Positions 1-8,289 of a stretch of 56,859 nt of DNA are shown here, in pieces (position 1 is the first letter of the stretch; each line of letters begins with the position of its first letter). The DNA comes from an uncultured Lachnospiraceae bacterium (lineage in GTDB: Bacteria; Bacillota; Clostridia; Lachnospirales; Lachnospiraceae), in NCBI GenBank assembly GCA_947588005.1, contig CANPYE010000004.1, positions 1 to 56,859 on the forward strand, in the 5' to 3' direction. The notes beneath the pieces are model-generated. The model was not told the DNA's origin, ran no database searches, and saw only the letters and a list, made by a program, of their open reading frames with translations. Made by a program: the position numbers and the translations under genes.

Positions 1-1194
1 AAGGAGCGGGTGGCGTATTTTAAGAGCGAGGACAAGCTTCTGGAGGCGCAGCGGATCGCGGAGCGGACGAATTTCGATGTGGAAATGATGCGGGAGACCG
101 GTTTCTGTTCCGGTATCGAGAATTATTCCCGCCATCTGGTGGGGACTGCGCCGGGGGAGCCGCCGTATACGCTGCTGGATTATTTTCCAGACGAGTTTCT
201 GATGATCGTGGACGAGTCCCACATGACGCTGCCGCAGGTGCGGGGGATGTATAACGGGGACCGGTCTCGGAAGCAGACGCTGGTGGATTACGGCTTCCGC
301 CTGCCGTCGGCGCTTGACAACCGGCCGTTGAATTTCGGGGAATTCGAGGGCAAGATCGACCAGATGATGTTCGTGTCGGCGACGCCGGGGGACTACGAGG
401 CGGAGCATGAGATGCTGCGGACCGAGCAGATCATCCGGCCTACGGGCCTTCTGGATCCGGAGGTGAGCGTGCGTCCCGTGGCCGGGCAGATCGACGATCT
501 GGTGGCGGAGTGCAATAAAGAAATCGAAAAGGGCAATAAAGTGCTGGTGACGACGCTGACCAAGCGGATGGCGGAAGATCTGACCGATTATATGCGCGAC
601 GTAGGGGTGCGCGTGAAGTACCTTCACTCCGACATCGACACGCTGGAGCGGGCGGAGATCATCCGGGACATGCGGTTAAATGTATTTGATGTGTTGGTCG
701 GCATCAATCTTCTGCGCGAAGGGCTGGATATCCCGGAAATCTCGCTGGTGGCGATTCTGGATGCGGATAAGGAAGGATTTCTGCGGTCGGAGACTTCATT
801 GGTACAGACCATCGGCCGCGCGGCGAGAAATGTGGACGGCCATGTGATCATGTACGCGGACGTAATCACGGATTCCATGCGGCGGGCGATCGATGAGACG
901 AACCGGAGGCGGAAGATCCAGCAGGAGTATAACGAAGCCCACGGCATTACGCCGGTGAGCATCCGCAAGGCGGTCCGGGATCTGATCGCGATCTCGAAGG
1001 CGGCGGACGAGGACCTGCAGGCGAAGGAGAACGAGAAGGATCTGGAATCCATGGACGCTGCAGAGCTGAACAAGCTGATGAAGGAGCTGCAGAAGAAGAT
1101 GCATAAGGCCGCGGCGGAGCTGAATTTCGAGGAAGCAGCCGTGCTGCGCGACCGGATGCTGGAAGTGAAGAAGACGCTTCTGGATATGGAATAG
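1..1194 (+). CDS. uvrB: UvrABC system protein B, 5'-truncated by the window edge
   Basis: UvrB is the damage-verifying helicase-like subunit of nucleotide excision repair; it receives lesions from UvrA and recruits UvrC. The frame is open from base 1, so the N-terminal Walker A region lies outside the window. About 397 residues remain: the DESH box of the helicase core (VDESH), the [10 protein letters not shown] motif, the C-terminal helicase lobe with [13 protein letters not shown] and QTIGRAARN, and the C-terminal UVR coiled-coil motif ([12 protein letters not shown]) that contacts UvrC. The first start-like codon, GTG at 10, is internal. This is a host housekeeping gene, and identification is certain. 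Confidence 0.98.
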   Translation, partial: KERVAYFKSEDKLLEAQRIAERTNFDVEMMRETGFCSGIENYSRHLVGTAPGEPPYTLLDYFPDEFLMIVDESHMTLPQVRGMYNGDRSRKQTLVDYGFRLPSALDNRPLNFGEFEGKIDQMMFVSATPGDYEAEHEMLRTEQIIRPTGLLDPEVSVRPVAGQIDDLVAECNKEIEKGNKVLVTTLTKRMAEDLTDYMRDVGVRVKYLHSDIDTLERAEIIRDMRLNVFDVLVGINLLREGLDIPEISLVAILDADKEGFLRSETSLVQTIGRAARNVDGHVIMYADVITDSMRRAIDETNRRRKIQQEYNEAHGITPVSIRKAVRDLIAISKAADEDLQAKENEKDLESMDAAELNKLMKELQKKMHKAAAELNFEEAAVLRDRMLEVKKTLLDME

Positions 1195-1312
1195 AAGGAG
1201 AGCGCCGGTCCAGAGCGCCGGTCCGGTGCCCGGACGGAGTGAAGATAAAACACCGGACCGAACCGCGCGCTTCTGCCGGAAGGAGCGTGTGCTAAGTACA
1301 TGGGAAATTTTT

Positions 1313-1434
1313 TGATGCGTACGCTGTGGCTGGCTTGTTCTTTATGATACGTACGCCGTGGCGGAATCGATCTTTGTGATGCGTACGCCGTGGCGGGATC
1401 GATCTTTATGATACGTACACCGTGGCGGGATCGT
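1313..1434. repeat. Four tandem 32-bp repeats
   Basis: Four head-to-tail units with an exact 32-bp period begin at 1313, 1345, 1377 and 1409. Each starts TGAT(G/A)CGTACGC and most contain GTGGCGG(G/A)ATCGATCTTT. The last unit runs into the 3' end of the leftward DUF5688 gene and supplies its last codons. The rest of the 211-bp gap after uvrB holds an inverted repeat, GGTCCGGTG at 1220-1228 with CACCGGACC at 1251-1259, which lacks a T tract. Units 2 and 3 are the most alike. The function is unknown; they could be a regulator-binding array or a slippage-prone minisatellite. Confidence 0.8.
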
Positions 1435-2353
1435 CCGCCGGAATGATCTCATCGGCTGTCCGCGAGTAGAAATACACATGGTTGGACAGCCGGTCTTCGA
1501 CCGCGACCGCATTTTGATTGATCGTGGTCACCATATCGGTAAGCTTGTGAAATACGACGCTTTCGTCGTAAGGCAGCAGGAGAACTTCGTGGATGCTGGA
1601 AGGAAGGATCACCAGATCCTGGTCCAGCCGGTCCGCGAAGGATTTCAGTACGTTCGGATACAGCATGACGCTGGCGCCGTGAAGCCCGGAGGTATTGCTG
1701 AGGACATAAAGCGGCACCGCTTCGTGGCCCGGATACAGCGTGTCGACTACGCCGGGATAGTAGCCGGCGCCCATTTGTTCCCTTGCGATACCGTCTATAA
1801 CCGCGGACATATTTTTCAGGTCCGGAGGCAGAAGAATCGGCGTGTTTTTTTCCGCCAGGGCGAAAAGCTCCTCCGGTTCGGCCTGCCACTGTTTAATATG
1901 GCGCTTGTGGATCATCGAGGTCATCTGCCCCAGAGGGCTCTGCTGAAGAAACAGATAGAAGACGATGGAGAGATCCTGAAATGGGAAGGATACCGCGTCC
2001 TCCAGAAGGGCGAGATTGTCCTTCGTATTGATCACACGGTAGGTGATTTTGTCCCGCAGGCGGCTGAAATCGTTAAGGACAGAGAAGTCCAGATGAAGGA
2101 TGTCTGCGCTTTCCCGGTAAATGGTTACGATTTCTTCCACCAGAGTATCCATCGGATGCCCTTCCAGAAAGCGTTCGTAATAGTAGTTCAGATAAATGAC
2201 CGGCGCCGCGTTCTGATCCTTCGGCGTGATGACGAGACCGTCCATAAACAGTCCGTTGTTTTTCGGAAATCGGCTGACGATCAGCCGGTAACCGGCTCCC
2301 AGGCGGCTCTGCAGCCTGGATGTGATCGCATCCTGAAATGCTTCGTATACCAT
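1406..2353 (-). CDS. DUF5688 family protein
   Basis: A 315-residue cytoplasmic-looking protein without signal peptide or membrane segment. It resembles the DUF5688 family, which is common in Lachnospiraceae and has no assigned biochemical role. Recognisable stretches include PVIYLNYYYERF near residue 50 and VLSNTSGLHGASVMLYP near residue 220. The start at 2353 is chosen because the AAGGGGGG ribosome site lies just upstream; the frame extends further 5' through the tRNA gene, which cannot be coding. Its C-terminal codons lie in the last unit of the 32-bp repeat array, so the protein end may vary between strains. Confidence 0.8.
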   Translation of the reverse strand: MVYEAFQDAITSRLQSRLGAGYRLIVSRFPKNNGLFMDGLVITPKDQNAAPVIYLNYYYERFLEGHPMDTLVEEIVTIYRESADILHLDFSVLNDFSRLRDKITYRVINTKDNLALLEDAVSFPFQDLSIVFYLFLQQSPLGQMTSMIHKRHIKQWQAEPEELFALAEKNTPILLPPDLKNMSAVIDGIAREQMGAGYYPGVVDTLYPGHEAVPLYVLSNTSGLHGASVMLYPNVLKSFADRLDQDLVILPSSIHEVLLLPYDESVVFHKLTDMVTTINQNAVAVEDRLSNHVYFYSRTADEIIPADDPATVYVS

Positions 2354-2547
2354 ACGTATACCCCCCTTAATAGATATAATTATGTAAACTGCGCGCACAG
2401 CAACATACCACAATGCGTTTTCTGCAATCTGCGGAATCTGCGGCCGGTTCGGCCTGTGATAAGTGAAGCTTTGAAATAAATGAATAAGCTGATTGATGTT
2501 CCTATTATAGCGGAAGAAATAGCATTTGACAAGAGGGAAAATAAAAA

Positions 2548-2619
2548 TGCGTCTGAGAGGAATCGAACCTCCGCACGCGGCTCCGGAGGCCACTGCTCTA
2601 TCCACTGAGCTACAGACGC
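2548..2619 (-). tRNA. tRNA-Arg (anticodon CCG)
   Basis: The reverse strand folds into a full cloverleaf: acceptor stem GCGTCTG/CAGACGC with discriminator A, D arm GCTC...GAGC, anticodon arm GTGGC-CTCCGGA-GCCGC and a T arm with TTCGAAT. The seven-base anticodon loop puts CCG at positions 34-36, reading the CGG arginine codon. CCA is not encoded. Its promoter is just upstream. tRNA genes are frequent phage integration sites, but this one is intact and lies 2.2 kb from the prophage boundary, so it does not seem to be the site used here. Confidence 0.96.
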
Positions 2620-2628
2620 ATCGATTAT

Positions 2629-2657
2629 ATAATACTACGTTTGGGGGAAGGATGCAA
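2629..2657 (-). promoter_or_regulatory. Promoter for the tRNA-Arg gene
   Basis: On the reverse strand TTGCAT (-35, 2652-2657) is separated by 17 bp from TATTAT (-10, 2629-2634), which places transcription start just before the mature tRNA 5' end at 2619. Confidence 0.6.
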
Positions 2658-2694
2658 GCGGAAAATGAAAGATGCCGGAAAAATTTTTCCCGCA

Positions 2695-2723
2695 TTGCAT
2701 TTTACAGGTCTTTTTGCTAGAAT
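2695..2723 (+). promoter_or_regulatory. Promoter for the membrane protein gene at 2755
   Basis: TTGCAT (2695-2700), a 17-bp spacer and TAGAAT (2718-2723) form a sigma-A-type promoter about 30 bp upstream of the GGGAGG ribosome site of the downstream gene. Confidence 0.6.
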
Positions 2724-2754
2724 AGAACAAGGCTCGGAACGGGAGGCGTTTTCG

Positions 2755-3564
2755 ATGAAGGATAAATGGAATTTTCGCGGAAGGTTTGGAAACAGCGACC
2801 TGATGCATTACCTGCGGTTTGCGGTGATCCCGCTGGCCGCGGTGATATTGATTGCGGTGATTATCAGCGCAGATAAAGGAACGGACGGCGGCGCGGCGGC
2901 CGGAGATACGGCGGTCGTGGAGAATGAGGCGGAGAACGGCGGAAATGAAGACTTCCGGAACGGCTTAGACGGCGCGAACCAGCCGGACGGCGCGGCAGCC
3001 GGGGAAGATGCGGAGACCGCGGCCGGTTCGGCGTACGCGGACATCGATATTTCCGGGTATACGCTGAAACAGGATGAGGTTCCGGAGCTTCTGGCGCTGG
3101 TGCGGACCTACTGCCAGGCGAAGGAGGACTGCGACGCGGAGCTTCTGGCCAGATTGTTCGGAAAGAGCGGACTGACGGAGGAAGAACTTGCGGCGGAGCG
3201 GGAGCGCATGGAGCTGGTGAAGGCCAGCGTTAAGCGGTACGAGAATATTTCCTGCTACTCGATCGAGGGACCGGAGCCGGATTCCTATGTGATCTTTCCG
3301 TATTTTGAGATTTGCTACCGGGGGGCGGAGACCCTGATGCCGCAGCTGACCTGGGGGTATGTGACAAAGCTGGATGACGGGAGCTTTGTGATGAACGAGG
3401 AGGTCAGCGAGGACGTGGCGGCGTACATTGCGCGTATCGGTGAGAAGGAAGACGTAGCTGCCGTCAGGGCGCAGGTCGCACAAGCGCAGGCGTCAGCCAT
3501 TGCGTCGGATGAGAAGCTTAAGAGTATCTACAGCGGGGAGTCGGAGGTCGTGATCGGCAACTGA
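2755..3564 (+). CDS. Single-pass membrane protein with extracytoplasmic domain, unknown function
   Basis: A 269-residue protein. A short basic N-terminus is followed by one hydrophobic helix at about residues 22-40. Next comes a low-complexity Gly/Ala/Asp/Glu linker at about 42-95, then a folded domain at about 100-250 that should lie outside the membrane. The ATG at 2755 is chosen over upstream starts because GGGAGG lies 8 bp before it and the promoter at 2695-2723 precedes it. The layout resembles small NTF2-like surface proteins of clostridia, but I cannot assign a family. It lies between tRNA-Arg and queA and looks like a host gene. Confidence 0.75.
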   Translation: MKDKWNFRGRFGNSDLMHYLRFAVIPLAAVILIAVIISADKGTDGGAAAGDTAVVENEAENGGNEDFRNGLDGANQPDGAAAGEDAETAAGSAYADIDISGYTLKQDEVPELLALVRTYCQAKEDCDAELLARLFGKSGLTEEELAAERERMELVKASVKRYENISCYSIEGPEPDSYVIFPYFEICYRGAETLMPQLTWGYVTKLDDGSFVMNEEVSEDVAAYIARIGEKEDVAAVRAQVAQAQASAIASDEKLKSIYSGESEVVIGN

Positions 3565-3597
3565 GCCCGAAGCGCGGGCGGAAGCCGCCGGGAGAGA

Positions 3598-3773
3598 TGG
3601 TACAGAGCGGCCTGTGCCCGGGAACTGAGAAGACGGTACAGAACGGCTTGCGCCGGGAATCACGGAGACGGTACAGAGCGGTTTGCGCCGGGAACCGCGG
3701 AGACGGTACAAAGCGGCTTGGGCCGGGAACTGAGAAGACGGCACAGAGCGGCTTGCGCCGGGAACCGCGGAGA
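3598..3773. repeat. Five tandem 35-bp repeats upstream of queA
   Basis: Five units start at 3598, 3634, 3669, 3704 and 3739. The period is 35 bp, except for a first unit of 36. The consensus opens CGGTACAGAGCGGCTTGCGC and ends with a purine-rich GGAGA or AAGA. The array fills most of the 229-bp gap before queA and ends 20 bp before its start codon. It is extragenic and GC-rich and differs in sequence from the 32-bp array near uvrB. It may be a minisatellite; a regulatory role for queA is possible but not shown. Confidence 0.85.
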
Positions 3774-3793
3774 CGAAATGGAGAATTGATTGC

Positions 3794-4819
3794 ATGAATG
3801 TATCGGATTTTAATTTTGAACTTCCACAGGAGCTGATCGCCCAGGACCCGCTTGAGGACCGGTCGGCGTCCCGGCTCCTGGTGCTTGATAAGACGACCGG
3901 AGCGGTCTGTCACCGGCATTTTCGGGATATTGTAGATTATCTGCGGCCCGGAGACTGTCTGGTCATCAATGACACGAAGGTGATCCCGGCCAGGCTTTAC
4001 GGCGTGAAGGCCGGCACCGGCGCGAAGATCGAGGTGCTTCTTCTGAAACGCGGAGAGAACGATGTATGGGAGACGCTGGTGAAGCCGGGGAAGAAGGCGC
4101 GGCCGGGGACGGAGATCATTTTCGGGGACGGACTTCTGAAGGGCCGCGTGCTGGAAGTGGCGGACGAAGGAAACCGGATGATCCAGTTTACCTATGATGG
4201 AATTTTCGAGGAGATCCTGGACCGGCTGGGGCAGATGCCGCTTCCGCCTTATATCACGCATCAATTGAAGGATAAGAACCGCTACCAGACGGTGTACGCG
4301 GTTCATGAGGGGTCTGCCGCCGCGCCTACGGCGGGGCTTCATTTTACGAAGGAGCTGTTGGCGCAGATCGGGGAAATGGGCGTGAAGATCGCCCGTGTGA
4401 CTTTGCATGTAGGCCTGGGGACCTTCCGGCCGGTGAAGGTGGAGAATGTGCTTGACCATCATATGCATTCGGAATTTTATATGGTGGACGAGGATGCGGC
4501 GCGGAAAGTCAATGAAACGAAGAAGGCCGGGGGCCGCGTGATCTGCGTGGGAACGACAAGCTGCCGGACCATCGAGTCGGCGGCGGGGGAGGACGGGCTT
4601 CTTGCAGCCGGAAGCGGATGGACGGAAATATTCATTTATCCGGGATATCGGTTCAAGCTTCTGGATGGGCTGATCACCAATTTCCATCTGCCGGAATCGA
4701 CGCTGGTGATGCTGGTGTCGGCGCTGGCCGGACGGGAGCATGTGCTGGCGGCATATAAGGAAGCGATCCGGGAGAAATACCGCTTCTTCTCGTTTGGCGA
4801 CGCTATGCTTATCGTTTAA
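3794..4819 (+). CDS. queA: S-adenosylmethionine:tRNA ribosyltransferase-isomerase
   Basis: QueA transfers and isomerises the ribosyl moiety of S-adenosylmethionine onto preQ1 in tRNA to make epoxyqueuosine. The 341-residue length is normal. Family signatures are present: FDFELP-type N-terminus ([14 protein letters not shown]), [13 protein letters not shown] near 56, LPPYI near 150, the APTAGLHFT motif near 177, [10 protein letters not shown] near 210 and the C-terminal [17 protein letters not shown]. The usual final FSYGDAM is here [10 protein letters not shown]. The gene is intact and is the last host gene before the prophage, so the attachment site lies in or just after its 3' end. Confidence 0.98.
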   Translation: MNVSDFNFELPQELIAQDPLEDRSASRLLVLDKTTGAVCHRHFRDIVDYLRPGDCLVINDTKVIPARLYGVKAGTGAKIEVLLLKRGENDVWETLVKPGKKARPGTEIIFGDGLLKGRVLEVADEGNRMIQFTYDGIFEEILDRLGQMPLPPYITHQLKDKNRYQTVYAVHEGSAAAPTAGLHFTKELLAQIGEMGVKIARVTLHVGLGTFRPVKVENVLDHHMHSEFYMVDEDAARKVNETKKAGGRVICVGTTSCRTIESAAGEDGLLAAGSGWTEIFIYPGYRFKLLDGLITNFHLPESTLVMLVSALAGREHVLAAYKEAIREKYRFFSFGDAMLIV

Positions 4820-4841
4820 CACCGAAATCGTACATTTGTAA

Positions 4842-4884
4842 ACAAAGAAAAGCTCCTGGAATTAACCGGGGGCTTTTTCTTTGT
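4842..4884. terminator. Bidirectional terminator between queA and the integrase gene
   Basis: An extended inverted repeat runs from ACAAAGAAAAGCTCC to GGGGGCTTTTTCTTTGT. It has a GC core and T tracts on both strands, so it can end rightward queA transcripts and leftward integrase transcripts. The integrase stop codon lies inside it. Confidence 0.8.
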
Positions 4885-6619
4885 ATGTGAATTTGTGGGA
4901 GAGCCCGTTCCTGAACACTATGCAGGAAACCCTCCCGTCAACGAGCATTACGGAATCAAGGATTGTTTCCATGTAGGTTTTCAGCACGTCGGGCGAGACG
5001 CTTTCCGCCAGGTTCTTGTAGTAGATGTACTCCCGGCTGGACAGCTCTCTGGAGATCAGGAGGTGGCTTGCCTGGACAATAAAATCTTCGTCGGACAGGG
5101 TGGAGGTGGCTCCTCTGGAAACCATGCCGAGCTTTGTACTGATCTGCTCCATAGTCTTGACGATTGCCTCTTTTTTGAGAATGAAGTCCTTTTCACTCAT
5201 GGCAGAATCAGAATACAGGTACAAGTCCTGGAGCCGTTTCAAAGCGCGCTCCTGTTTTTCTTTTTCACGTCTGAGCTGTTCGATCTCAGGATCAACAGCA
5301 GCTTTCTTTTTCCGAGGTCTGCGGACAGCGAATGTAAAGGAGCTGTCAGAGCCGTACCGGGACAGCAGGTTAAAGAACTCATGCAGACCGTCCTCGTCAA
5401 TATGTTCAACCTGGGAAAAGGTATTCCCGTACAGCAGCCGACGCTCCAGCTCCTCCGGCGTCCTGATCTTTGAAAAGCCAGCTTTCGCGTTCAGCATATT
5501 CAGGATATAGTTAATGACAAACTCGCCGATCACAATGTCGTTGACGCTGGGATTGTCACACTCTTTCGACCGGCGCCTCAGAGGGCAACTGTACGTTGAG
5601 GTCCGGTAGCCGTTGGCATGGAGCCGTCCGGGAGTAGAAAACATCTTGTTTCCACACTTCCCACAGTACGCGATCCCGGAAAAGACGTGTACGTTTTCCC
5701 TGAGACATTGCTTTCCGAGCGAATTGCGGTTCCTGGCATTATGGTCCCGGATAGCGATCATGCGCTCATGTTCCTCCAGGGTGAAGATAGCCGGGTGATG
5801 ATCTGGAACCATGACCCACTCGTCAGACGGGTTCTCTACCCGGTGTTCGGTTCCCTTGTACCGGTTGTACCGATATATCCCGGCGTAGAACGGACTGGAC
5901 GTTATGATCCAGACAGCGGTAGAGGTCCAGTCAACGCCGGCGCGGGTGACATACCCTCTTTCGTTCATAAGCCGGGCAGTATGGATCAGTGACTTATTCT
6001 CCAGATAGTCGTCCTTTATCTCAATGCAGATTTTCGCCTCGTCCTCTCGGATTGAAAATTTCCCGGTATCAGGATCATAGTCATACCCGAATGGTATGCG
6101 CCCGCCGTTCCATTGGCCGGAGTTTGCCCTGGAGATCATGGTGGCAGTCACGCGCTCAGAGGTCATATTACGCTCAAGCTCCGCAAACACCAGGATAATT
6201 TTCAACATGGCCTCGCCTATCGCCGTGGAAGTGTCGAACTGTTCATTTTTGCTCACAAAGGTAACGCGGAGGTCCCTAAGTTCCTCATACATTTCCGCAA
6301 AGTCCAGCAGATTCCGGGAGATACGGTCAATCTTCCAGACCAGGACGTGGGAAAACTCGCCGGCCCTGATCCTGGAGATCATCTGCTGGAAAGCCGGGCG
6401 GTCAGTATTCTTGCCGGAGTACCCGGCGTCCTCGAAAATCTCATAGTCCTCTATACCCAGAATCAGCTCACTGTATGCAGTCAGGTCTTTGCGCTGCATA
6501 GGCAGAGAATCGCGGTCTATCTGCTGAGTGGTAGATACCCGGATATAAATAGCAACCTTTTTCGGCCTTGACTGGCCTGATTTGGCAATTCTAGGCACTT
6601 TTCTTTTTGTTCTACTCAT
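4862..6619 (-). CDS. Large serine recombinase (prophage integrase)
   Basis: A 585-residue large serine integrase that should catalyse attP x attB integration. The resolvase domain (about 20-160) carries the nucleophile Ser29 in YIRVSTTQQ, and GYSGKNTDRPAFQQM and LVWKIDRISRN follow. A recombinase domain (about 180-300) contains IPFGYDYD. A zinc ribbon near 315-355 has CGKCGNKM and a later Cys pair, and a coiled coil lies near 420-470 (EQLRREKEKQERALKRLQ). The ATG at 6619 follows a GGAGG. It is the outermost left prophage gene, transcribed outward. A separate excision factor is not recognisable. Confidence 0.96.
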   Translation of the reverse strand: MSRTKRKVPRIAKSGQSRPKKVAIYIRVSTTQQIDRDSLPMQRKDLTAYSELILGIEDYEIFEDAGYSGKNTDRPAFQQMISRIRAGEFSHVLVWKIDRISRNLLDFAEMYEELRDLRVTFVSKNEQFDTSTAIGEAMLKIILVFAELERNMTSERVTATMISRANSGQWNGGRIPFGYDYDPDTGKFSIREDEAKICIEIKDDYLENKSLIHTARLMNERGYVTRAGVDWTSTAVWIITSSPFYAGIYRYNRYKGTEHRVENPSDEWVMVPDHHPAIFTLEEHERMIAIRDHNARNRNSLGKQCLRENVHVFSGIAYCGKCGNKMFSTPGRLHANGYRTSTYSCPLRRRSKECDNPSVNDIVIGEFVINYILNMLNAKAGFSKIRTPEELERRLLYGNTFSQVEHIDEDGLHEFFNLLSRYGSDSSFTFAVRRPRKKKAAVDPEIEQLRREKEKQERALKRLQDLYLYSDSAMSEKDFILKKEAIVKTMEQISTKLGMVSRGATSTLSDEDFIVQASHLLISRELSSREYIYYKNLAESVSPDVLKTYMETILDSVMLVDGRVSCIVFRNGLSHKFTYKEKAPG

Positions 6620-6628
6620 TTATACCTC

Positions 6629-6655
6629 CAAAAGAAAAAGCCCCTCCACGGGGCT
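6629..6655 (-). terminator. Terminator of the leftward repressor transcript
   Basis: On the reverse strand AGCCCC-GTGGA-GGGGCT is followed by TTTTTCTTTT. It lies at the stop codon of the small gene at 6654-6827 and would separate the repressor unit from the integrase gene. Confidence 0.75.
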
Positions 6656-6827
6656 ATATCTTGTCTATTTGGCTGGCGTATTTGTTCAGAGCCGCCCAGA
6701 CGACGTTTCGATCATCCCGGCTTGCCAACTGGTAACACATGACAAGTCTCTGCAATTCCTGAACCTGAGCGTCCTGAGAATGACTGCCAATCAGATCGAC
6801 GATAGCACCGGTCTTTTTCGTTTCCAT
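6654..6827 (-). CDS. Small phage protein downstream of the repressor
   Basis: A 57-residue hydrophilic protein (starts METKKTGAIV, ends KYASQIDKI) with no family I can name. The ATG at 6827 is preferred to one 30 bases upstream because AGGAGG lies 5 bp before it. It follows the CI-like repressor in the same leftward unit with a 49-bp gap and ends at the terminator. Its position suggests a lysogeny-related accessory role, which is inference. Confidence 0.6.
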   Translation of the reverse strand: METKKTGAIVDLIGSHSQDAQVQELQRLVMCYQLASRDDRNVVWAALNKYASQIDKI

Positions 6828-6876
6828 AAGTCCTCCTATCTGTGCTTCTGGCACCACATGAAATACTCACTCGTTA

Positions 6877-7215
6877 TTATGCTTTTTTAATATCCGCGTA
6901 CTTCTCAGGCACCGCCATGTGAGTACGCAAAAAATCCTTGCACATCTGCTGCTTGTCCTCTGGAATCCTGGCTATGATCGACAGCCATTCACGCTCAGAA
7001 TCGGTCAATGTGTTTCCCGGAGCTCCCTCCAGTGTAATTAGATAATCCAAAGAAACGCCGAGTTTCCTGGATATGGCAAGAGCGAGATCAATATTTGGCA
7101 CAGAGCCCTTTTTCCATTTGCTGACGTTGCCGGTGCTAAAACCGAGCTCTTTTAGAACAGCAGTAGGGGAAGTACCCAAGTCCCTACAAACCTTGTAAAT
7201 ATTATCGTAGAACAT
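6877..7215 (-). CDS. CI-like phage repressor (XRE family)
   Basis: A 112-residue protein with an N-terminal Cro/CI helix-turn-helix at about residues 5-62 (SPTAVLKELGFSTGNVSKW, then AISRKLGVSLDYL). A short helical C-terminus lacks the Ser/Lys peptidase of LexA-type repressors. The ATG at 7215 follows a GGAGG. It is transcribed leftward, divergent from the early operon across a 173-bp operator region. It is the best candidate to bind the ACGCACCA-type sites here and at 47.4 and 53.2 kb. Control of lysogeny is inferred from position and family. Confidence 0.88.
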   Translation of the reverse strand: MFYDNIYKVCRDLGTSPTAVLKELGFSTGNVSKWKKGSVPNIDLALAISRKLGVSLDYLITLEGAPGNTLTDSEREWLSIIARIPEDKQQMCKDFLRTHMAVPEKYADIKKA

Positions 7216-7233
7216 ACTACCTCCTAAATTTTT

Positions 7234-7285
7234 ACGCACCAAAGGAAGAAAAACGCTTGACAAACGCACCATTGGACGCTACTAT
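7234..7285 (+). promoter_or_regulatory. Immunity region: early rightward promoter with overlapping operator
   Basis: TTGACA (7257-7262), a 17-bp spacer and TACTAT (7280-7285) form a strong promoter toward the Cro-like gene. The spacer is filled by AACGCACCATTGGACGC, and a second ACGCACCA copy begins at 7234. The spacer and flank match the two duplicated right-arm promoters at 17 of 19 positions, and the 7234-7256 segment (CACCAAAGGAAGA...AAACGC) also recurs there at 21 of 23. This suggests a shared operator set bound by the CI-like and Cro-like proteins. The leftward repressor promoter is not obvious. Confidence 0.75.
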
Positions 7286-7388
7286 ATCAAATATAGAATG
7301 AAATTGAGGACGAAAACGAAACGCAAAATCATAATCCATTTCATTTTATATCAAAACCGCACAAATGTAAAGCAAAGGAGGGTGTCCA

Positions 7389-7598
7389 ATGGCAAAAAAG
7401 TTGTCAACCTGGTGTAAGGTAGCGAAAAAAACCATGATCGACAGGGATATGGACGTAAGCGAGCTTGCTGAAACCCTGGGCCTGTCCAGACCATACGTTT
7501 CTTCGATCCTTAACGGCAGGGTGAACAGCCCAGTTGCCGTAAAAAAAATTAGTGACTATCTGCATATACCGGATGCAGGAAGTGAGCTGCAAGTCTAA
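7389..7598 (+). CDS. Cro-like XRE regulator
   Basis: A 69-residue single-domain helix-turn-helix protein with VSELAETLGLSRPYVSSILN as the HTH core and SPVAVKKISDYLHI as the stabilising helix. It is the first gene of the rightward early operon, divergent from the CI-like repressor, and starts 6 bp after AAAGGAGGG. By position it should act like Cro, opposing the repressor at the shared operators. DNA-binding family is confident; the lytic-switch role is inferred. Confidence 0.85.
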   Translation: MAKKLSTWCKVAKKTMIDRDMDVSELAETLGLSRPYVSSILNGRVNSPVAVKKISDYLHIPDAGSELQV

Positions 7599-7630
7599 AG
7601 ACATTATACGGTAACGGAGGGTCGAAGAAC

Positions 7631-8128
7631 ATGGAGAGTAGCTGTACGAAATGCAACGAGAATGTGTACTTTGTCTGCAGGAAACAGGCAGCATTGTATA
7701 ACGACAAGCTGAACAGCCGCGAAAACGCTGCCGAGCTCCTGGGAATTTCCCCGTCAACACTCGCAAACCATGAGCTGGGGATCACCAAGAGCGTACCGGT
7801 TGACACGGTTGTGATGATGGCAGACCTCTACCACGCGCCAGAGCTGAAAAACCTCTACTGCAAGAATGAGTGTCCGATTGGTCGGAGTTTACCGGTTGCG
7901 ACGAAAGTAAACACCCTGGAGTGGATAACGATTCGGATATTGAATAATCTGGACGCAGACCGGATCAGGGCGATCAAACAGGCTCTCTTGCGGATAGCGG
8001 AGGACGGCGAGATAGACAGCCAAGAGAGGATAGAGCTTGACGGCATTGTTAAGAATCTGGACAACCTGGCAAAGTCAATCTCAGAGCTGAGACTGCTGGC
8101 AGAGAAATGTGAGGAAAGGAGCGGGTAA
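7631..8128 (+). CDS. XRE-family phage regulator with C-terminal helical domain
   Basis: A 165-residue protein. The HTH lies at about 28-75 (NAAELLGISPSTLANHELG) and is preceded by a Cys-containing N-terminus (CTKCNENVYFVC, possibly metal binding). A C-terminal helical half (about 100-165) contains IRAIKQALLRIAEDGEID. Similar proteins occur in early operons of clostridial siphophages. It lies 32 bp after the Cro-like gene behind a GGAGG and probably controls early transcription, but the target is unknown. Confidence 0.75.
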   Translation: MESSCTKCNENVYFVCRKQAALYNDKLNSRENAAELLGISPSTLANHELGITKSVPVDTVVMMADLYHAPELKNLYCKNECPIGRSLPVATKVNTLEWITIRILNNLDADRIRAIKQALLRIAEDGEIDSQERIELDGIVKNLDNLAKSISELRLLAEKCEERSG

Positions 8129-8130
8129 AA

Positions 8131-8289
8131 ATGGAGCTTGCTGAACGCCTGCGTAAGATCATGGAAAAGGAGTTTGGGATCAGGACGGACGCCGACCTGA
8201 TAGAGGCAGTACAGGATCAGGACGGAGTTGACCTGGGAATATTCGTTATCCCGGTCCAGAAAGGGGATGTTGTGAGTGCGCCGGTCTAA
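8131..8289 (+). CDS. Small early protein, unknown function
   Basis: A 52-residue acidic protein (MELAERLRKIM...VVSAPV). It starts 2 bp after the XRE regulator stop, with GGAAAGGAGCGGG as ribosome site. Its end overlaps the start of the wall hydrolase gene by 14 bp, which suggests translational coupling. No family recognised. Confidence 0.6.
   Translation: MELAERLRKIMEKEFGIRTDADLIEAVQDQDGVDLGIFVIPVQKGDVVSAPV

Noticed and set aside
2354-2695. N-terminal extension of the DUF5688 frame
   Set aside because: The extension would translate through the antisense of nothing but the tRNA-Arg gene itself on the same strand; the RBS at 2353 decides the start.
3518-4822. 434-codon frame antisense to queA
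   Set aside because: Covers a certain gene on the opposite strand; its openness comes from GC-rich codon use and the 35-bp repeats. No ribosome site or family signature.
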